From assembly GCA_963854835.1 (NCBI GenBank), contig OY978527.1:17245584-17309583 (forward strand): a DNA stretch of 64,000 bases, read 5' to 3'. Shown piece after piece: positions 1-13,415 of this stretch. Source of the stretch: Megamerina dolium. Lineage: Eukaryota > Arthropoda > Insecta > Diptera > Megamerinidae. A program made the position numbers and the translations under genes. Under the pieces are notes generated by a model. The model made no database searches, was not told the origin of the DNA, and worked only from the letters and a program-made list of their open reading frames with translations. Numbering within the stretch: position 1 is the stretch's first letter; every line of letters starts with the position of its first letter.

Positions 1-1783
1 CTATCGTGCTGAAACTTAATGTATAAAATTTTATCGAAGTTTTATCGAAGGATGAGCATACGTATATCTATTGAAGTTCCCGATTCGTATTTGCCTGCTG
101 GGTATAAAGTACATATTCGTATTGATAAATGCATATATGTACTCGTAAATACACAAATGGGTTGTAAATAGTAATCTGAACTCTCTCGTTAAACTTCACT
201 CAGTGCTATAATCGAATTTGATTTGAACCCTTGCTTGCGACAACAACAACAATAAGAACGACACCAACAACCACAAGGACAACTTTTAAATACTTGCGGC
301 TATTTTGTGTGCTGCTGATGTTGCTGATGCTTATCGTTGCTATTCTATTATGAGTGAACGAGTGTGTAACCACATATGTATTTAAGCAAGTATGGAGATA
401 TGGTGTAAATATCATGCATGGATATATGATGAAAATGTGAGCACATACACATGCGTGTGTATGTACCATACTCATGATTTGATTGATGTACAGTCATGAC
501 TTCACTTGTAATCGGGGATGTCATATATCCTTTCTCATTTTGAGTCTATGTTTCTCATTCATACTCATACTCCTACATATTTATCAGGTAAAGCAGCAGT
601 AAATTCTAAAAGGATTTACACAAATTATTATTTAATTTATTACTCATGAGTATGATCGTTTATATGACCATACACATATAAAGTTGATAGTGGAAAGTTT
701 AAAAGAGTAATGGTTTTTATTAGGACCTAATAAATTACTTTGTAAATACAGCGGTTGATTTTTTAATTAAATGAATTAATTAGAAACATTGAATTTACGA
801 CTTTGCGACAAGTATCGGCCTTTTGAAAGGGGGTCAAAGTTTTTCGTCTTTGTTCCAATTCCACAACGAATCGGCCTATGTCATAAAAGTGAAAAGTCAT
901 AAAAAGCATCCTTTAAACAAGCAAATAATGGGTGAAAATGTACTAATAAATAGTGTCCCCAAAATATCACTATAGAGCTTTGAACCCACCAAAGCTCACA
1001 ACTCAACACAATTGCAAGAAATTTTTCACAACCGAAATTCAATGATTGGTATGTATGGAAATTTTTCTATATGTCACCAAACAAACGAAAATTCTTAATA
1101 TAATATTTACAAAAATATATATGAATAAAAATATATTTATACTCACTGTAGTTGTATTAACTCATACGCTCATACCGGTTTATAGCATCGAATTCTAACA
1201 TACCCATTTGGGTTGATACAAGTCTTTGGGCTTAAACAAATCAAAATGAAAAATCTTAATAAAATATTCTAGACATATTGTATAATTAGTATAACTTGCT
1301 ATTTATGTATGCGAATTCAAATAAAAATATGTGATTTTATCTCAGTACAAGTTTAAGTCAATTTGGTCAACTTTCGTTGTTGCTAGCAACTCTGGCATAT
1401 CTTATGTATACCGTAGCCGTATAGAAATTACCAACATTGGGTGAACATTGGGTGGACATGCACATCAAATGTACAATGCTTTGCAAATTACTGCAATTGT
1501 CAAATGAATCCAACTTTCGATTGCTGCAATGTGTCCATTTGAAATTTTATAATCTCTCTGGTGCATCCCTGTTTTTTCAGCTTTGGAAAAAAATTGCTCC
1601 GAGTCAGATGCGTTAACTATTGAATGTGTTGGATGACGTGTTCTTGCTGTTTTTCTATTCATTTTATATGCTTTAACGCTTGCCTGTCCATCCACGTTAG
1701 AACTTTATGGGTTAATATCACGATATGCGGACAGCTATGGTCCTTTGCTTCCATCTAAAGAAATCTGATGCCTCGTAGAAACT
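1..1783. other. AT-rich intergenic DNA, no gene seen
   Basis: I found no reading frame with recognisable protein similarity, no RNA gene and no clear transposon ends. Short frames on both strands are low-complexity and lack family motifs. It is best read as intergenic or far-upstream sequence of a fly genome. Confidence 0.6.
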
Positions 1784-2375
1784 TAGGACTAGCATCTTTT
1801 TGATGAATCACAGTGTTATGAGTGGTTCAACACATTTAAAAGTGGTGATTTTGGAGTGGGAAACAAAGAATATGAAAGACCATTCGAAAAAATTATAGTC
1901 AAATGCAAAAACAGCTCACAGAATAATAATGTGTCCCGGAAATTAATCTCTGTTCATTTGAGAGATCCTAAAGGTGAGAAAACGGCTGCCACATGCACTG
2001 ACTGAAATATTGTTGGAAACTAAAGAAATATCTACGAAATGCTACTCACCAGGTACTAGGTGACTCGACGCCTAAAATACATCAGTACACCAGAAAACGT
2101 AGAAAAAAATTCATGATATTATGTTGAACGACCCCAAAGTGAAAGTGCATAAGCTAGCTGAGACCACAAAGATGTCGTATGACAGTGTGTCCAATATTAT
2201 ACTTGACATTTTGGGTGTGAAGAAGCTCTGAGTCGCGTTGGCTCATCCCAAAGATAATGCGTCTGTTTAGTCATCGTTAGTTGCGCAAGCAAAATTGCAC
2301 GAAATCGGATGTGAACTGATTCTTCAGCCTCCGTGCTCGCTAGGATTGGCGTCCATGGACATTTACCGGTTTCCA
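1784..2375 (+). pseudogene. mariner transposase relic (fragmented)
   Basis: Three transposase pieces can be read in order. About 1795-1885 gives a mariner HTH-region string containing YEWFNTFKSGDF. About 2118-2215 gives a second HTH-like stretch (LNDPKVKVHKLAET). About 2283-2350 gives a C-terminal piece (AKLHEIGCELILQPP) matching the mariner segment before the third catalytic Asp. Frames shift between pieces and the catalytic core is missing. The family assignment rests on motif order; terminal repeats were not found. It is inactive. Confidence 0.6.
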
Positions 2376-2382
2376 AAACACA

Positions 2383-2445
2383 ACAGTACTGGAAGGGAAG
2401 CTCGGTGGTACCACAACGGGCATTTATGGCCTAAGTGTGTCCTTT
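2383..2445 (+). repeat. SINE 3' fragment (diverged)
   Basis: The words 'cacaacagtactggaaggga', 'agctcgg' and a following poly-T-rich tail match the 3' part of the tRNA-derived SINE found complete at 14762-15122. The tRNA-related head is absent, so this is a decayed fragment. Confidence 0.45.
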
Positions 2446-4786
2446 TATATTATATAGGAATATATGTAAAAATGAGTAACGATGAGCGGTCGTAAAAAAA
2501 AATTTCGTTATTTCGACGTTATCAATTTTGACAGCTGCCACATTGTATTACGTTAAAAATATTCCAGGAAATTAGGAAATTCGTCAAACTATTAATTATC
2601 ACGTTGTTGGTACCAGTATAGTTTGGTTCTCTTTGCTGTTGTTTAACGAACTGAATAAGAATGGCTGCTTTAGTGCCGTGACGTTGTGCTGTTCGAAGTC
2701 AAAGATTCGCTATGGTGGCGGAACATCATTTAATGTCATAGTTGTTAGTGATCTTGTAATTATTATGTAGACGGAACATTGTGTTTTGTTTAGTTGGTTC
2801 GTGTGTGATACTTTTTAGGGCCTTCCACCAGTAAAGATCTTCATACGTTGGGATTGGTCTAACTACAGTTAGAACGCCGAGCATGTTCTTGTGTAAAATT
2901 CTATTGGCGTGTGTAACATGTATTAGTATATTCACTTACTTCTTTAATTATAGTTGTTGATATTTGCTTTTCGGGAGGAATTAGTATTAAATTCGATGGT
3001 AATGATCATAAATATAAAATATTGTATTATTTGTTTTTTCAATTTTTATGATTTTTTAGCATCATTATTATATCGTTGTTGGGCACTTTATCCCTTTTTA
3101 GGAGATTCGATTTAGTGGTATGAATTGTCGTCCGTATTTACAAAAAAAAAAAAAAAATATTTTTATTATTTCGTAGTTTGTAAATTAAATTAATTTTTTT
3201 TTACTCCAAATTAATGGGTTTTTTTTTTTTAACTAATTTAAATTTTTCAAAAATTCACTAAAATATATTTTTATAAATTCTTTATCACATTCTTCATAGT
3301 TGTTGAATTTTGCACAAACGTTTTATTAGCATTTTTCCCTCCATTTAATTAAATTTGCAAAATATTTAACACTTCGATAATTCCGCCAACGCACGTTGAT
3401 ACTGAACACATTTATATGCCGTATGATAAACCACACCGTATGGCAAGCCAAACCGTATGCCAACCAACGAACCAACCAACCACCAGTGTTGATGATGACA
3501 GTTAACAATCAAATGAAATACGATGAATGAAGAATTAATGTATAAAGCGGTGTCGTATATGCGGTTGCTGCAGCAGTCGCAACAGTGACAATGGCAAATG
3601 TGGAAAGCGAGGAAAAAAATCGGAAAATAATAAATTCTTCAATTTTATACAAATTATGAACGAATGAGAACATCATCTGAAGAAGCATCATAGCAACAAT
3701 GACGATGATGACGACGTTGACGATGCCAAGAAAAACAAAAAAAAAAAAAAACGGTAAAATGCAAAATATACTTCCTGATGGTGTTAATACGAGTATCACT
3801 GCGAGCGAACGAAGGAACGAACAACCGACCGAACAACTGAACTATATACAATGAAGCACAGTCAAACGCAAGCATGCAAGTGCAGGACGAAACATTCTAA
3901 TATAAAAAAAAAACACACCAACAACAAAAACAACATCACAAAAAGTGTTAAGCCACGAGCCATGAGCGAAGTATAACGAAGAAGAAGAAGAACAACAACA
4001 ACAACACCCACAACAATAAAAATACAGAGCAGCCACCCAGTGGGAAAGTGAATAATGTAGCGGATTGGCCATTTGTTGGTTTTTATACCATGCGCTCGTT
4101 TTCGAGCGTATTAAACCTTCTCCTGCACAGAGTCAAGCACTCGCACATTTATTCTCTCGACAGCTCCTACAATAATCATAATGCGGTTTCCCTAGCCTAC
4201 TGTCGTGCCTACCAATAAGCCAATTGCCTGTCAGAACTCTGATTGTTTTTATAGTATTCAGCCTTTTGTGTATTTTAGAAGTAGCTTAGTCCAACTTAAG
4301 CCTCATTCTCGCAAAATTAGCCTATTGGTTAGACAGGTTGACTCCTGCCGCCAGCGTGTGCTAGAAACATCGATGGGGTACCTATATAATAATAATTTAT
4401 CAAGTTGACAACGGCATTAGTACCGAAACCCTATATGGGTGGTGTGATAAAGCTCTGCTCAATCTGGCCCATTCATCAGAAATACTGAGCAAACTCGCTT
4501 AACAACTTAGCAAAACCATACTGATTGGAGCGATCTTACAGCCGCTTGGCTATCCGAGTAGATATAGATTTCATTTGTTGTTAGAACGCAGCTCTTAAAA
4601 AATACGAAGGCTTCCTTAATAGCTAAGAATACACCATTGGAGTAGACAACTCCAATCGCTTGCTCATTCTGTTTAGATCCATTTGTGTATATGCTAACCC
4701 TGTTTGTACAATCTATCTAACCATTATTCCAATGTTCTAAAGAAGGATCACCTAAATTGTCGATATCGTGTTGCTTTGCACGCTCA
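2446..4786. other. Intergenic DNA with homopolymer and simple-sequence tracts
   Basis: No gene is supported. There are A/T homopolymers near 3141-3157, 3195-3202 and 3220-3230, a purine-rich (gaa/aac) tract near 3975-4020, and short frames made only of simple sequence. Confidence 0.55.
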
Positions 4787-5200
4787 TTTAAGCAAATCTT
4801 GAGATATTTCAACGAAATTTGATATGAGATACCTATGATCAAAGTTAAGGGATGACACTGATTATGGGTATAATACCCAACTTCCATGTCCACACGGAGC
4901 AATGAAAGAGATTAACCTCGAAATTGTGGGTGTCGTAGCTCAGTGGTTAGTATGTTGGCCTTCTGATCTGTAGGTCGTGGGTTCAATCCTCGGTTGAAGC
5001 ATAAGAAAATTTAATATCGAATAGATTTTTTTTTTTTTCGAACGGTATCCACCTGCCGGCAAGAATTGACAATTTTTTCGACAGCAACAATTGGCCAAAG
5101 ATGCTTCTAAACAATTTTAACCCATTATAACCCACTTAATATTTGGCATATAGATTGATATTATGCTGGTACTGCGGAAGTCGCATTTTAACTGTCCAAT
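4787..5200 (+). repeat. Diverged DINE-1-like fragment, interrupted by a SINE
   Basis: 4787-4922 aligns by eye with 17766-17910 of the large repeat: 'atttcaacgaaatttg' against 'atttcgatgaaatttgg', then 'ctatgatcaa', then 'taacctcgaaatt'. Similarity resumes at about 5113-5160 ('ataacccacttaatatttgg', 'atagattgatattatgctg'). A SINE head lies between the two halves. This copy is older and much more diverged than the copies at 17.6-22.9 kb. Confidence 0.5.
4925..5100 (+). repeat. tRNA-derived SINE, 5' half
   Basis: It begins with a tRNA-like head holding a pol III A box (tagctcagtggttag) and B box (gggttcaatcc), followed by the family body (AATTTAATATCGA, CGAACGGTA, CCACCTGCCGGCAAG). The 3' half (the CCGGCTAAAATAAGTAGG module) is missing. 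It sits inside the DINE-1-like fragment and therefore inserted after it. Confidence 0.75.
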
Positions 5201-5935
5201 AATCAATCCTTGGCGAACTAATTTCTATAATCTCACTTTTCAATGAATTCCCTACGACAATGCAGTTTTAAAATTTATCGAAGCTCTGAGCATCTTACTT
5301 AGGAAAGTTTGTTTACATCTTTCCTCTTAAAAAGTTGCAGCATTTCTCACAAGGCAACCAGCAACGTGATGCGAGCACATATTTACATACAAACATAGTA
5401 CATATGTTTGAGCGTGTAAATATACTGACATAAATACATTGAATGAAAACAAAACCACCCTTGCAACAAGAAATAAAAGCTTGATCATCATCATCACCAG
5501 CATCATCCTTACGATATCATTATCATCATAATCATTGAAAAATCAGTGCAATGATAATAGCAATATTCAGTGGTAAGTACACATATTTACATGTTTATAG
5601 TACTTACTACCTATACATCGTATGTAGGTGTGCTTGAGTAAATTTGTCTGTAGTTACAGTAACCATCTTCATATCACAACCATTACCGCCATAAAAATGG
5701 CAGCAATGCATTGTGACAAGAATGATGAACAACAAATTTCCAAGTGAAAGATATGTTTGCTATTATTGTTGTTGTGTTGTTTGTTACTGTAATTGATTTT
5801 GATGTAACTGTGTTTGTTCGTCTTCTTTTAACGCTGCACACTTGGGCGGACCCATGTACTCGTATATGGGAGTTCTCAAAATTCTGATATCAACTTTTCC
5901 CTCTCAGAACTCACTTTAGCTATAGTTTTTAAGTT
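5201..5935. other. Noncoding, ATC/CAT simple repeats
   Basis: No gene is seen. A (CAT/ATC)-rich microsatellite runs about 5485-5545. Confidence 0.5.
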
Positions 5936-6086
5936 GATTTTTGAATGATTTAACCTATTAATGCCCTTTATTTAACCTATTGCTGGCCATAATTTAAACT
6001 GCTACTGATCAAACTAATATAAATCTAGTGCAATCTTCCGCCAAAATCGTTTCAGCTATATTTTGGAAACATTTTTTAATATATTT
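5936..6086 (+). repeat. Degenerate minisatellite, left block
   Basis: It contains the same recurrent phrases as 8189-9420 (atttaacctattgnnggcca, ataaatctannncaatcttcc, caaannngtttcagct). It is the left part of one array split by the jockey insertion. Confidence 0.7.
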
Positions 6087-8179
6087 GGTTAAAATATATA
6101 AATTCCCATCTTCCTCTGAGTACTGTATTAAGAAATGGACACGATGTAGACTCAGCACTCGAAAAATTCAACCAGCTACTCTCATTAGCTCTCAGCTCAG
6201 CCACCTGCACAAAGGTATGCAAGCAATCAAAATATAGCCAATACACACCAGCAGACATTGAATTGCTAGTAAGACAGAAAAGAAGACTCCGAAGACAATG
6301 GCAAGAATTCAGATCACCGAATCTGAAAACACAGCTACAGCACTGCACTCGAAAGTTAAAGCAAGCCTTGAAAAATAAAAACAACAAAGAGTTAGAAGAG
6401 CACATAGCGAAATTAACACCTGGTGAAGCGTCAGACTACTCTTTGTGGAAATCAGCAAAAAGCTCAAATCGGCCAATTCTCACTGATTCCCCCATCCGTT
6501 TGAGTGACGGAAATTGGGCTAGAAGCAACTGTGAGAAGGGTTTGGCTTTTGCAGACCACCTAAAAAGTGTGTTTACACCCAATCCACCCTCTTCACAGTC
6601 CTCATTACCAAAATTAACTTCTCAACCTTGCTCAATAACGCTGAAAATTAAAAAAAAGGACATATTCAAAGCAATTTAGAAAGATTTAAATCCAAAAAAA
6701 TCACCTGGTCCAGATAAAATTACTGGTAAAATGATTAAAGAGCTACCTCCGGCTTCAGTAATTCATCTCATGCACATTTTCAATGCTATCCTTCGTATTA
6801 AACACTATCCCAAATGCTGGAAAACTTCAAAAATTATTATGATAGCAAAACCAGGAAAAGACCCTACAAAAGTTGCATCGTACAGACCTATCAGCCTCCT
6901 GCCTCTACTCTCTAAAGTATTCGAAAAGCTGCTTGTCATGAATATAACTCCATTTATTAATCTCAACCAACTCATTCCTCAACATCAGTTTGGATTTAGA
7001 AAACAGCACGGCACAATAGAACAAGTCCACCGCATTGTAACTCTGATAAGGAACACTTTTGAAGAAAAAAAGTATTGCTCAGCTGTCTTTCTTGATATCA
7101 CTCAAGCTTTCGATAAAGTATGGCACGATGGCCTTATTTACAAACTCAAACTATTACTGCCTGCAAATATCTCCTCATTGCTCAGTAGCTACCTCACGAA
7201 AAGACAATTTCTCGTACATCACAAGGATTACACAACAAATCCATTGGATATTCACGCTGGCGTTCCTCAAGGAAGCGTTTTGGGTCCCTTACTGTATCTC
7301 TTATACACTTCAGATATGCCCAACAATAACTATACATTCATATCGACCTTTGCTGATGATACGGCAATATTGTGCTCTCGCTCTAACCCCATAGAAGCTA
7401 CTAAACTCCTGCAGACTCATGTCGATTCTCTCGAAATCTGGCTAGCAAAATGGCGTATAAAAGTCAATGAATCAAAGAGCGTACATGTAACCTTCACGCT
7501 AAGGCTAGATACATGTCCCCCACTTAAAATTAATGGCCAATCAGTTCCACAATGTTCCTCAACAAAGTATTTGGGTATTCACCTCGACAGAAGGCTGACA
7601 TGGAAAAATCACATAGAGGCAAAGAAAACTCAGATCAAGCTTAAAATGAATCAGTTATGGTGGCTGTTACACAAAAGATCAAAGTTGAATCTTGAATACA
7701 AAGTGCTATTATATAAAGCAATCCTGAAACCAATCTGGACTTATGGTATTCAGTTTTGGGGCACCGCATCTCCCTCTAATATCGAAAAATTGCAGCGAAT
7801 ACAATCCAAGTGTCTGCGAATTATTGTAAACGCGCCTTGGTATATGAGGAACGTTAACATCCATCGAGATTTAAATGTATCCACAATTTCTGAGGAAGTT
7901 GCAATGTCCTGCAGAAGCTACATTCAAAAATTACACAATCATCCGAATCCCCTTGCTAGACAATTGTTGCTGAGCAAGGGGCATCGTCGATTAAAAAGAA
8001 AAGACACACTGAATATGCTGTAAAATTGCTACATCTCGCGACTCACCAAATTGTGATGGAACGTAGGGGATATCACATAGTTTTATTTAGTTTGTAAGAT
8101 TTGAATACTTATTGTTAGTTTCTTGTATTTAAGAAAGATTCAATAAAAAAAAATAAGCTAACAAAAAAAAAAAAAAAAA
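6087..8179 (+). mobile_element. jockey-type non-LTR retrotransposon, 5'-truncated
   Basis: This is a 2.1-kb insertion with a reverse transcriptase frame, a poly-A 3' end (aataaa-like motif near 8141, A-run to 8179), and a candidate target-site duplication aatatattt at 6078-6086 and 8180-8188. It lies inside a minisatellite whose two halves rejoin cleanly when it is removed. The endonuclease part of ORF2 and all of ORF1 are missing, as expected for 5' truncation during target-primed reverse transcription. Confidence 0.85.
6099..8023 (+). pseudogene. jockey ORF2 remnant: reverse transcriptase, one nonsense codon
   Basis: The frame is open from about 6099 to 8023 apart from a single TAG at 6677-6679, so roughly 640 codons are readable. 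After the pre-RT linker come SPGPDK (6702 on), SYRPISLLPLLSKVFEKLL, the first catalytic block with LDITQAFDKVWHDG, GVPQGSVLGPLLY, and the catalytic FADDTAIL box. The C-terminal region has the usual jockey LxIHLDRRLTWKNH-like segment. The single lesion in an otherwise clean frame says the copy is young. It makes no full-length enzyme because the endonuclease is lost. RT would copy element RNA at a nicked target. Confidence 0.88.
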
Positions 8180-9420
8180 AATATATTTAACCCGTTGATG
8201 ACAATGATTCAACCCATTACTGACATTATATCTGACATATAAATTTAAATCATGTATAAATCTTTCACAAAAACTCATTTCAGCCATACTTTTTTTAGTA
8301 ATTTTTTATTGTTTAGCCCATTAGTGATCATAATTAAACCTATTGCCGGCCATGATTTAACCTATTGGTGACCAATAAAATATAAATCTACTGCAGCTAA
8401 CCCTTTGAAGAATATTTCATTATTTGACTCGTTGACGAACCTGATTTAACCTATTGACGGGAATGATTTATCATTTTGGTGACCAAGATAATATAAATCT
8501 TACTCAGTCTTCCATCAAACCCTTTTCAAATAAACTTTTAATATAATTTTTGTATTATTTGAACCATTGATGACCATAATATAGTCTATTGGTGGCTATG
8601 ATTTAGCCTGTTAATGACCAAGTTAACATAAACATAATACACTTGTTCAGCTGTTCCTTTGGATTAATTTGAGTTTTATTTGATTAATTGCTGACCAAAC
8701 AACATAAATTTAACACAATCTTTCGTCAAACTCATTTAAGTTGCACTTTGACGTAAACTAACTAACTAACTAAACTAGTTATTATTTAACCCACTGCTTA
8801 TCATTATTTAACCCATTGGCGACCATGATCTAATCTATTGGTTACCAAGATAACATAAACCTAACATAATATTCCACCAAACAATTTCCAACTATTACCT
8901 TTAAGTAAATTTTGTATAATTAAACCCATTTGAAGCCATGTTTTTCATATTGGTGACCATACCTTCACCCACTGGTGACCAATACAACATAAATCTAACA
9001 CAATCTTTCACCAAACTCATTTTAGCTGATCTTTTGAGAAAAATTTATATTGGTTAACAATTGGTTAATTGTTGACCATGAGTTAACCTATTAATTAACA
9101 TGTTGGTGACAATGATCTGTATTCTTTTGATGACCAAAATATCATAAATCGAATACAATATTCCATAAAACTAATTTCAGCTAGACTTTTACGTATAATT
9201 TTTGTTATTTAACTCATGGTCACCATTGTTGGCCAAGTTTTAATCTATTGTTGACTAGAATACTAGTTATCAGTTGAGCTCTTATGTAAATTTATTATTT
9301 AAATCAATGATTTAATCTATATGACACATTTCCTATTGGTCTTTTTTAACCCATTGGTAGCAATGAATAGCAATGGGTATTATTGGCTGTAAACTATTTT
9401 ATTTGTGAACATAATGAAGC
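8180..9420 (+). repeat. Degenerate minisatellite, right block (about nine units)
   Basis: A unit of about 100-150 bp recurs. It reads approximately ataaatctaacacaatctttc, then ccaaactcatttcagct, an AT-rich stretch, then alternations of 'aacccattggtgaccatg' and 'atttaacctattggtgacc'. The ataaatct...caatctt landmark recurs near 8240, 8386, 8492, 8625, 8702, 8852, 8988 and 9140. Units are diverged, so the array is old. No coding potential. Confidence 0.75.
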
Positions 9421-11593
9421 CATTTTTTACATTTTTGTCCAAACTCATTTTCTTGAACATTGAATTTTGAGCATTCACAATAGAATCAAAATGGCCGCGG
9501 TGTCTATGAGACTAGTTCTCTCTTCTATTGACAGTCTAATCTAATAATGGCGGCCCGGCCCCAGTATGCGATGTCGTTGTCACAAGTCTTGATATTGAAG
9601 GCGATGTTGGTGTTTTTTATGTTCATTGTTTGTTTATTGATGCTTGCTTGTTACTGCAAAATACTTGCATGCATTTATTTACATCCGCTATTCCATATTG
9701 TCGTTGTCGGACATATTAACTTTGTGATTGAATGTGCGACTTGTAGTTATTTGTTGTTGTAGGTGTATACATACATATGTGGAACAACAAAACAACATCA
9801 ATAACTTCAGTAGCAAACCAAAAAGACAGTAGATAGTTGTTGAAAATTCTGATTTCGTCACTCAACACAAGTCATTGTCGTAACAAGCAACTGCATTATC
9901 ATTTGCAACATTATTAAAGCTGGCATTTTTGTCATCATCGTATCAGCAACATTAACATTATGATGTGTATTTTCGCAAACATTACTAAAATCATCATCAC
10001 TATTAATATCATTCACTGCGTATGTTAGATGCATTGTTCCTCGGTTTGGCGTGAATCTTTTATTGTGAATAACAGTTTTATATATGATGACAACAAACAA
10101 ACTCTTTCTCTTCCATTTCATCGTCGTCGTCGTTTTCTTACTTCTTATTGTGCATAGGACATAGTCGTGGCACAAACATGTAACAAGTTTCGCTAGTAAT
10201 GACGTTGATATTGTTTTGCAGTTGCAGGCATTGTTGTTGTTGTTGTTGTCTTTGTTAACAATGTAACAAACATGAAATTTCCATCACTCAGCCTATCGCA
10301 GTGTTCTAGAATATGAAGGCAAAATACATAAATATTAATATCATATTTTCCGACAACGCTGCGTATACGTAACGTGAATGCTGTATACGTATGCAGAAGT
10401 GCACACAAACAATTTTGGACAGAAAATTGTAATGATATAAAAATTGGCATTATTTATTATTTATTTATTTACAATACATAAAATATTATGATATACTTGT
10501 ATAATGATATTACGTAAAGAAAAAACGTAAAACATTCTGGTGGAAAAGTTAAAAAATTGTACAGAAAAATAGGTTTCAACAAATTCAGTTAATGTTGTTC
10601 ATTTTTTACATTTTTTTACATATACATAAATGAATTTATTTTATATTTAGATTCTACCATTTTATTCTCGTAGTTCGATTCACAGTATTTGAACATAAAG
10701 TAAATTCAGTGAAAATGTCATAAAAGTGCCAAAAAAAAAAAAAACAATTTAAATATGTTTCAATTTCCATTTTCTCTCATACATATGAACCATTAAAATT
10801 ATATCGTTTCAGAATGACACTTTAGAATGGATTTTTCATTACAATATTCTTGTAATTGTGTGTAAATCTCTGTATCACATGTGCTAAACGATGCTTCCTA
10901 TATCTGGGAAATTATATTGTTTGATAACGATTTCACCATATAGCGATATATTTTTCTGCAAACGTTGACTGGGCACAAGCACGGTTGCTTTATTCGCAGG
11001 TTTATATATTATTTCATTGGTTGAAAATTTTGCACAAAATTAGCGTCTGTCCCACTTACAAAATTTAAATTTAGGCTTGCTATGTGAACAATTGGACCGT
11101 CTGAAGGAAGCAAAGTCTCAGAAGCATCCACACATCGATAGTGCTTCGCCACAAGCTCTAAGTGCTTGCACCTATTTTATAGTCTGGAATGATTTTGATG
11201 GGGAATAATTCACATCAAGAGAAACTTGTGAACTTAAGCCTTCGATTTCATGAAAATATAATACCTGATGTAACATCATTGCTGGTGATATTGTTGAAGT
11301 GCCACCACCTGGAATAAATACAAGTTGATTATAGATATGGAGTTTTCTTGAATGACTATTGGAGAACAGGACATCTACGAATTATATGCAAGAATTAAGA
11401 AGAAAATTATTAATGTTTAACACCTCCATAAATAAAACATTAACAAAAGTGTGTATTTTAAAATAATCTAATAGAAGAAAACGAGTGCGAAAATGCCCAT
11501 GAGCAACACATGCAAAAATAAAAGGAGAGAACAAAAAGAAGCAACAGCAAGTTGCTATTCTAATGATGACAACAGAAATGGTATATGCACAAT

Positions 11594-11625
<32 letters not shown>

Positions 11626-13205
11626 CTGGTGAGGATGTTACCATCTTTATGACACTTCCGCCTGTTATTACAATAGAAATCGTTGTTGCATATCCTGTGG
11701 AGCTTTAATATAACTGTACTACAATATGAGGTATATATGTACGAGTATTATTGTTAATAGACAGATATATGAGTTTGGAGATGTGAATGAATAAAGTGTA
11801 AAGGCATGTTGGCATTAGCGAATGTGGTTTGTTTTTTGTCTGAGTTTCACACGATACGATGCCATGCTAACTAACAGTATATGCTTGTGGGTATATGCTC
11901 CTCCCATATTATTGTATTTGCTTTAAGGTGGGTCAGTGAGTATGGCGCAAAAAAAAAAAAAGAAAAAACATGACAAAAAAAATAAGCGATGTTTCCAAGT
12001 ACATACTCGTATTTGTAAGTCCGGCGAGTCAAAAATGATTTTTGATCTTTGGCTTCGTTAGTTTCTTTTTACCTATACAATTTGTATGCACAAAATTTGG
12101 CCTACCCTAATGTTATTCAACATTATTCAACATAAAACATACGAATGCATTTCCTTTTGCCGCTTTTTTTATTATTATTTCCTTTACTACTACTTCTTTT
12201 TTTCTCTTTCTCCACATTCCAATTGTTGCCTATAATAGCAGCGGGGCTACTACACTACGAGTACATTTGTTGTTAATGCAGCTGCTGATTTTTGAAATAA
12301 ATACCGTTTTGTTTTAATTTCTTTGCTTTTGGTTTTTGTTTTTTTCTGCATTATTAAAATCTACGGCAGTCTCTATTGTGAATGAATACTGACTGCATGT
12401 GTGAGTTAATAGGATGCTGGTGGTTGATTGTTGGTAGTAGAGGGTGTTGCTGGATGGTTACATAGTTGATTTGATGTTGCTTTGATTTTGTTGTTGTTTT
12501 TGTTTACATGCTTGTTGCTTTGTTACTCATCGTGTTTTTATTGCAAGTACGCTCGTTCGTTGTTTACTCTTTGGATTTGGTTGATATGGAAATTATACCA
12601 GATTGCATTATATTCTCGTATATAGTTACATGTATGTATGTAATCTATTTATTAAAATCCATTGTATCATAGGAACATGATTGTTGTTATGCCTTCTTTT
12701 TAGCTGTCGGTGTTTATGAAGGTTTTAAGTACGCTAGTACTTTGTTTAGGGTCGTTATGCCCACATTTTCAAATCGAGAACAGAGAGCTAAAAAGGAGAT
12801 ATTCGATTTTTGAATTCAAGTTAATGCTATGACGACAATGAGATTACATATTTTTTGTGTTTTCACAATTTCGTTATAGCAAAAGTTGTCAAGTGAAATT
12901 GAGAAAATTTCCCAACTTTATGGAAATTGCTATAAAAATCATATACAAGTTTGAAAATTTGTGGAAATTTTCTTCTATTGTGAATTATTTAATAATAACA
13001 AGAAGAAGATGAAGAATTAATTAATGAATAAAATTATAGGAAATATTATTCATGTATTTCAGCGCTTCCTATAATGAAATCATTATCATGTGATGATATG
13101 AGCAGATCAACCTTTCATCATGAATTGTTCTGGTCGCAGCAGCGAAATCATGCACAATTTTAGGTTAGGTTATTGTGGCTGCTCTCTCCCTGAGAGGACA
13201 CACTT
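9421..13205. other. Intergenic DNA, microsatellites only
   Basis: No gene is recognised. A (GAT)n tract lies at about 11596-11626, GTT/TTG-rich runs at 10227-10250 and 12480-12510, and A-runs near 10730 and 11950. Short frames over these tracts give poly-Asp or Thr/Asn strings and are not credible genes. Confidence 0.55.
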
Positions 13206-13415
13206 ACGCCCTTTTGAGCTTTGTCACAGAGCTCGTTAAAAAGCTTTTCATGGCAAAGAGTAACTTCCGGAAGAATTGCGAATTGCTTTCCAACAGATGA
13301 GCACCGTTCGAAAGAATAATTTTTTCGATATCAAAGATGTCACGGCCGGTGATTGAGCCCACGATCTACGGATCAGAAGGCCAACGCACTAACCTCTGAA
13401 CTTCGGCATCCATTG
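13206..13415 (-). repeat. tRNA-derived SINE, 5' two-thirds (diverged)
   Basis: Read on the - strand it starts with a mutated tRNA head (GATGCCGAAGTTCAGAGGTTAG near 13412), then a B-box-like segment and the AATTCTTCC / TGCCATGAAAAGC / GTGACAAAGCTC body of the family. It is more diverged than the copies at 14.8, 48.5 and 56.2 kb. Confidence 0.7.

Noticed and set aside
4930..5000. Possible tRNA genes at the A/B box heads (also 14764, 30703, 48865, 56535)
   Set aside because: Each is the head of a longer dispersed SINE with the same non-tRNA body. The anticodon arm does not fold convincingly and no 3' acceptor stem follows.
11493..11708. 71-codon frame with a poly-Asp run
   Set aside because: It is produced by a (GAT)n microsatellite, with no flanking gene structure.
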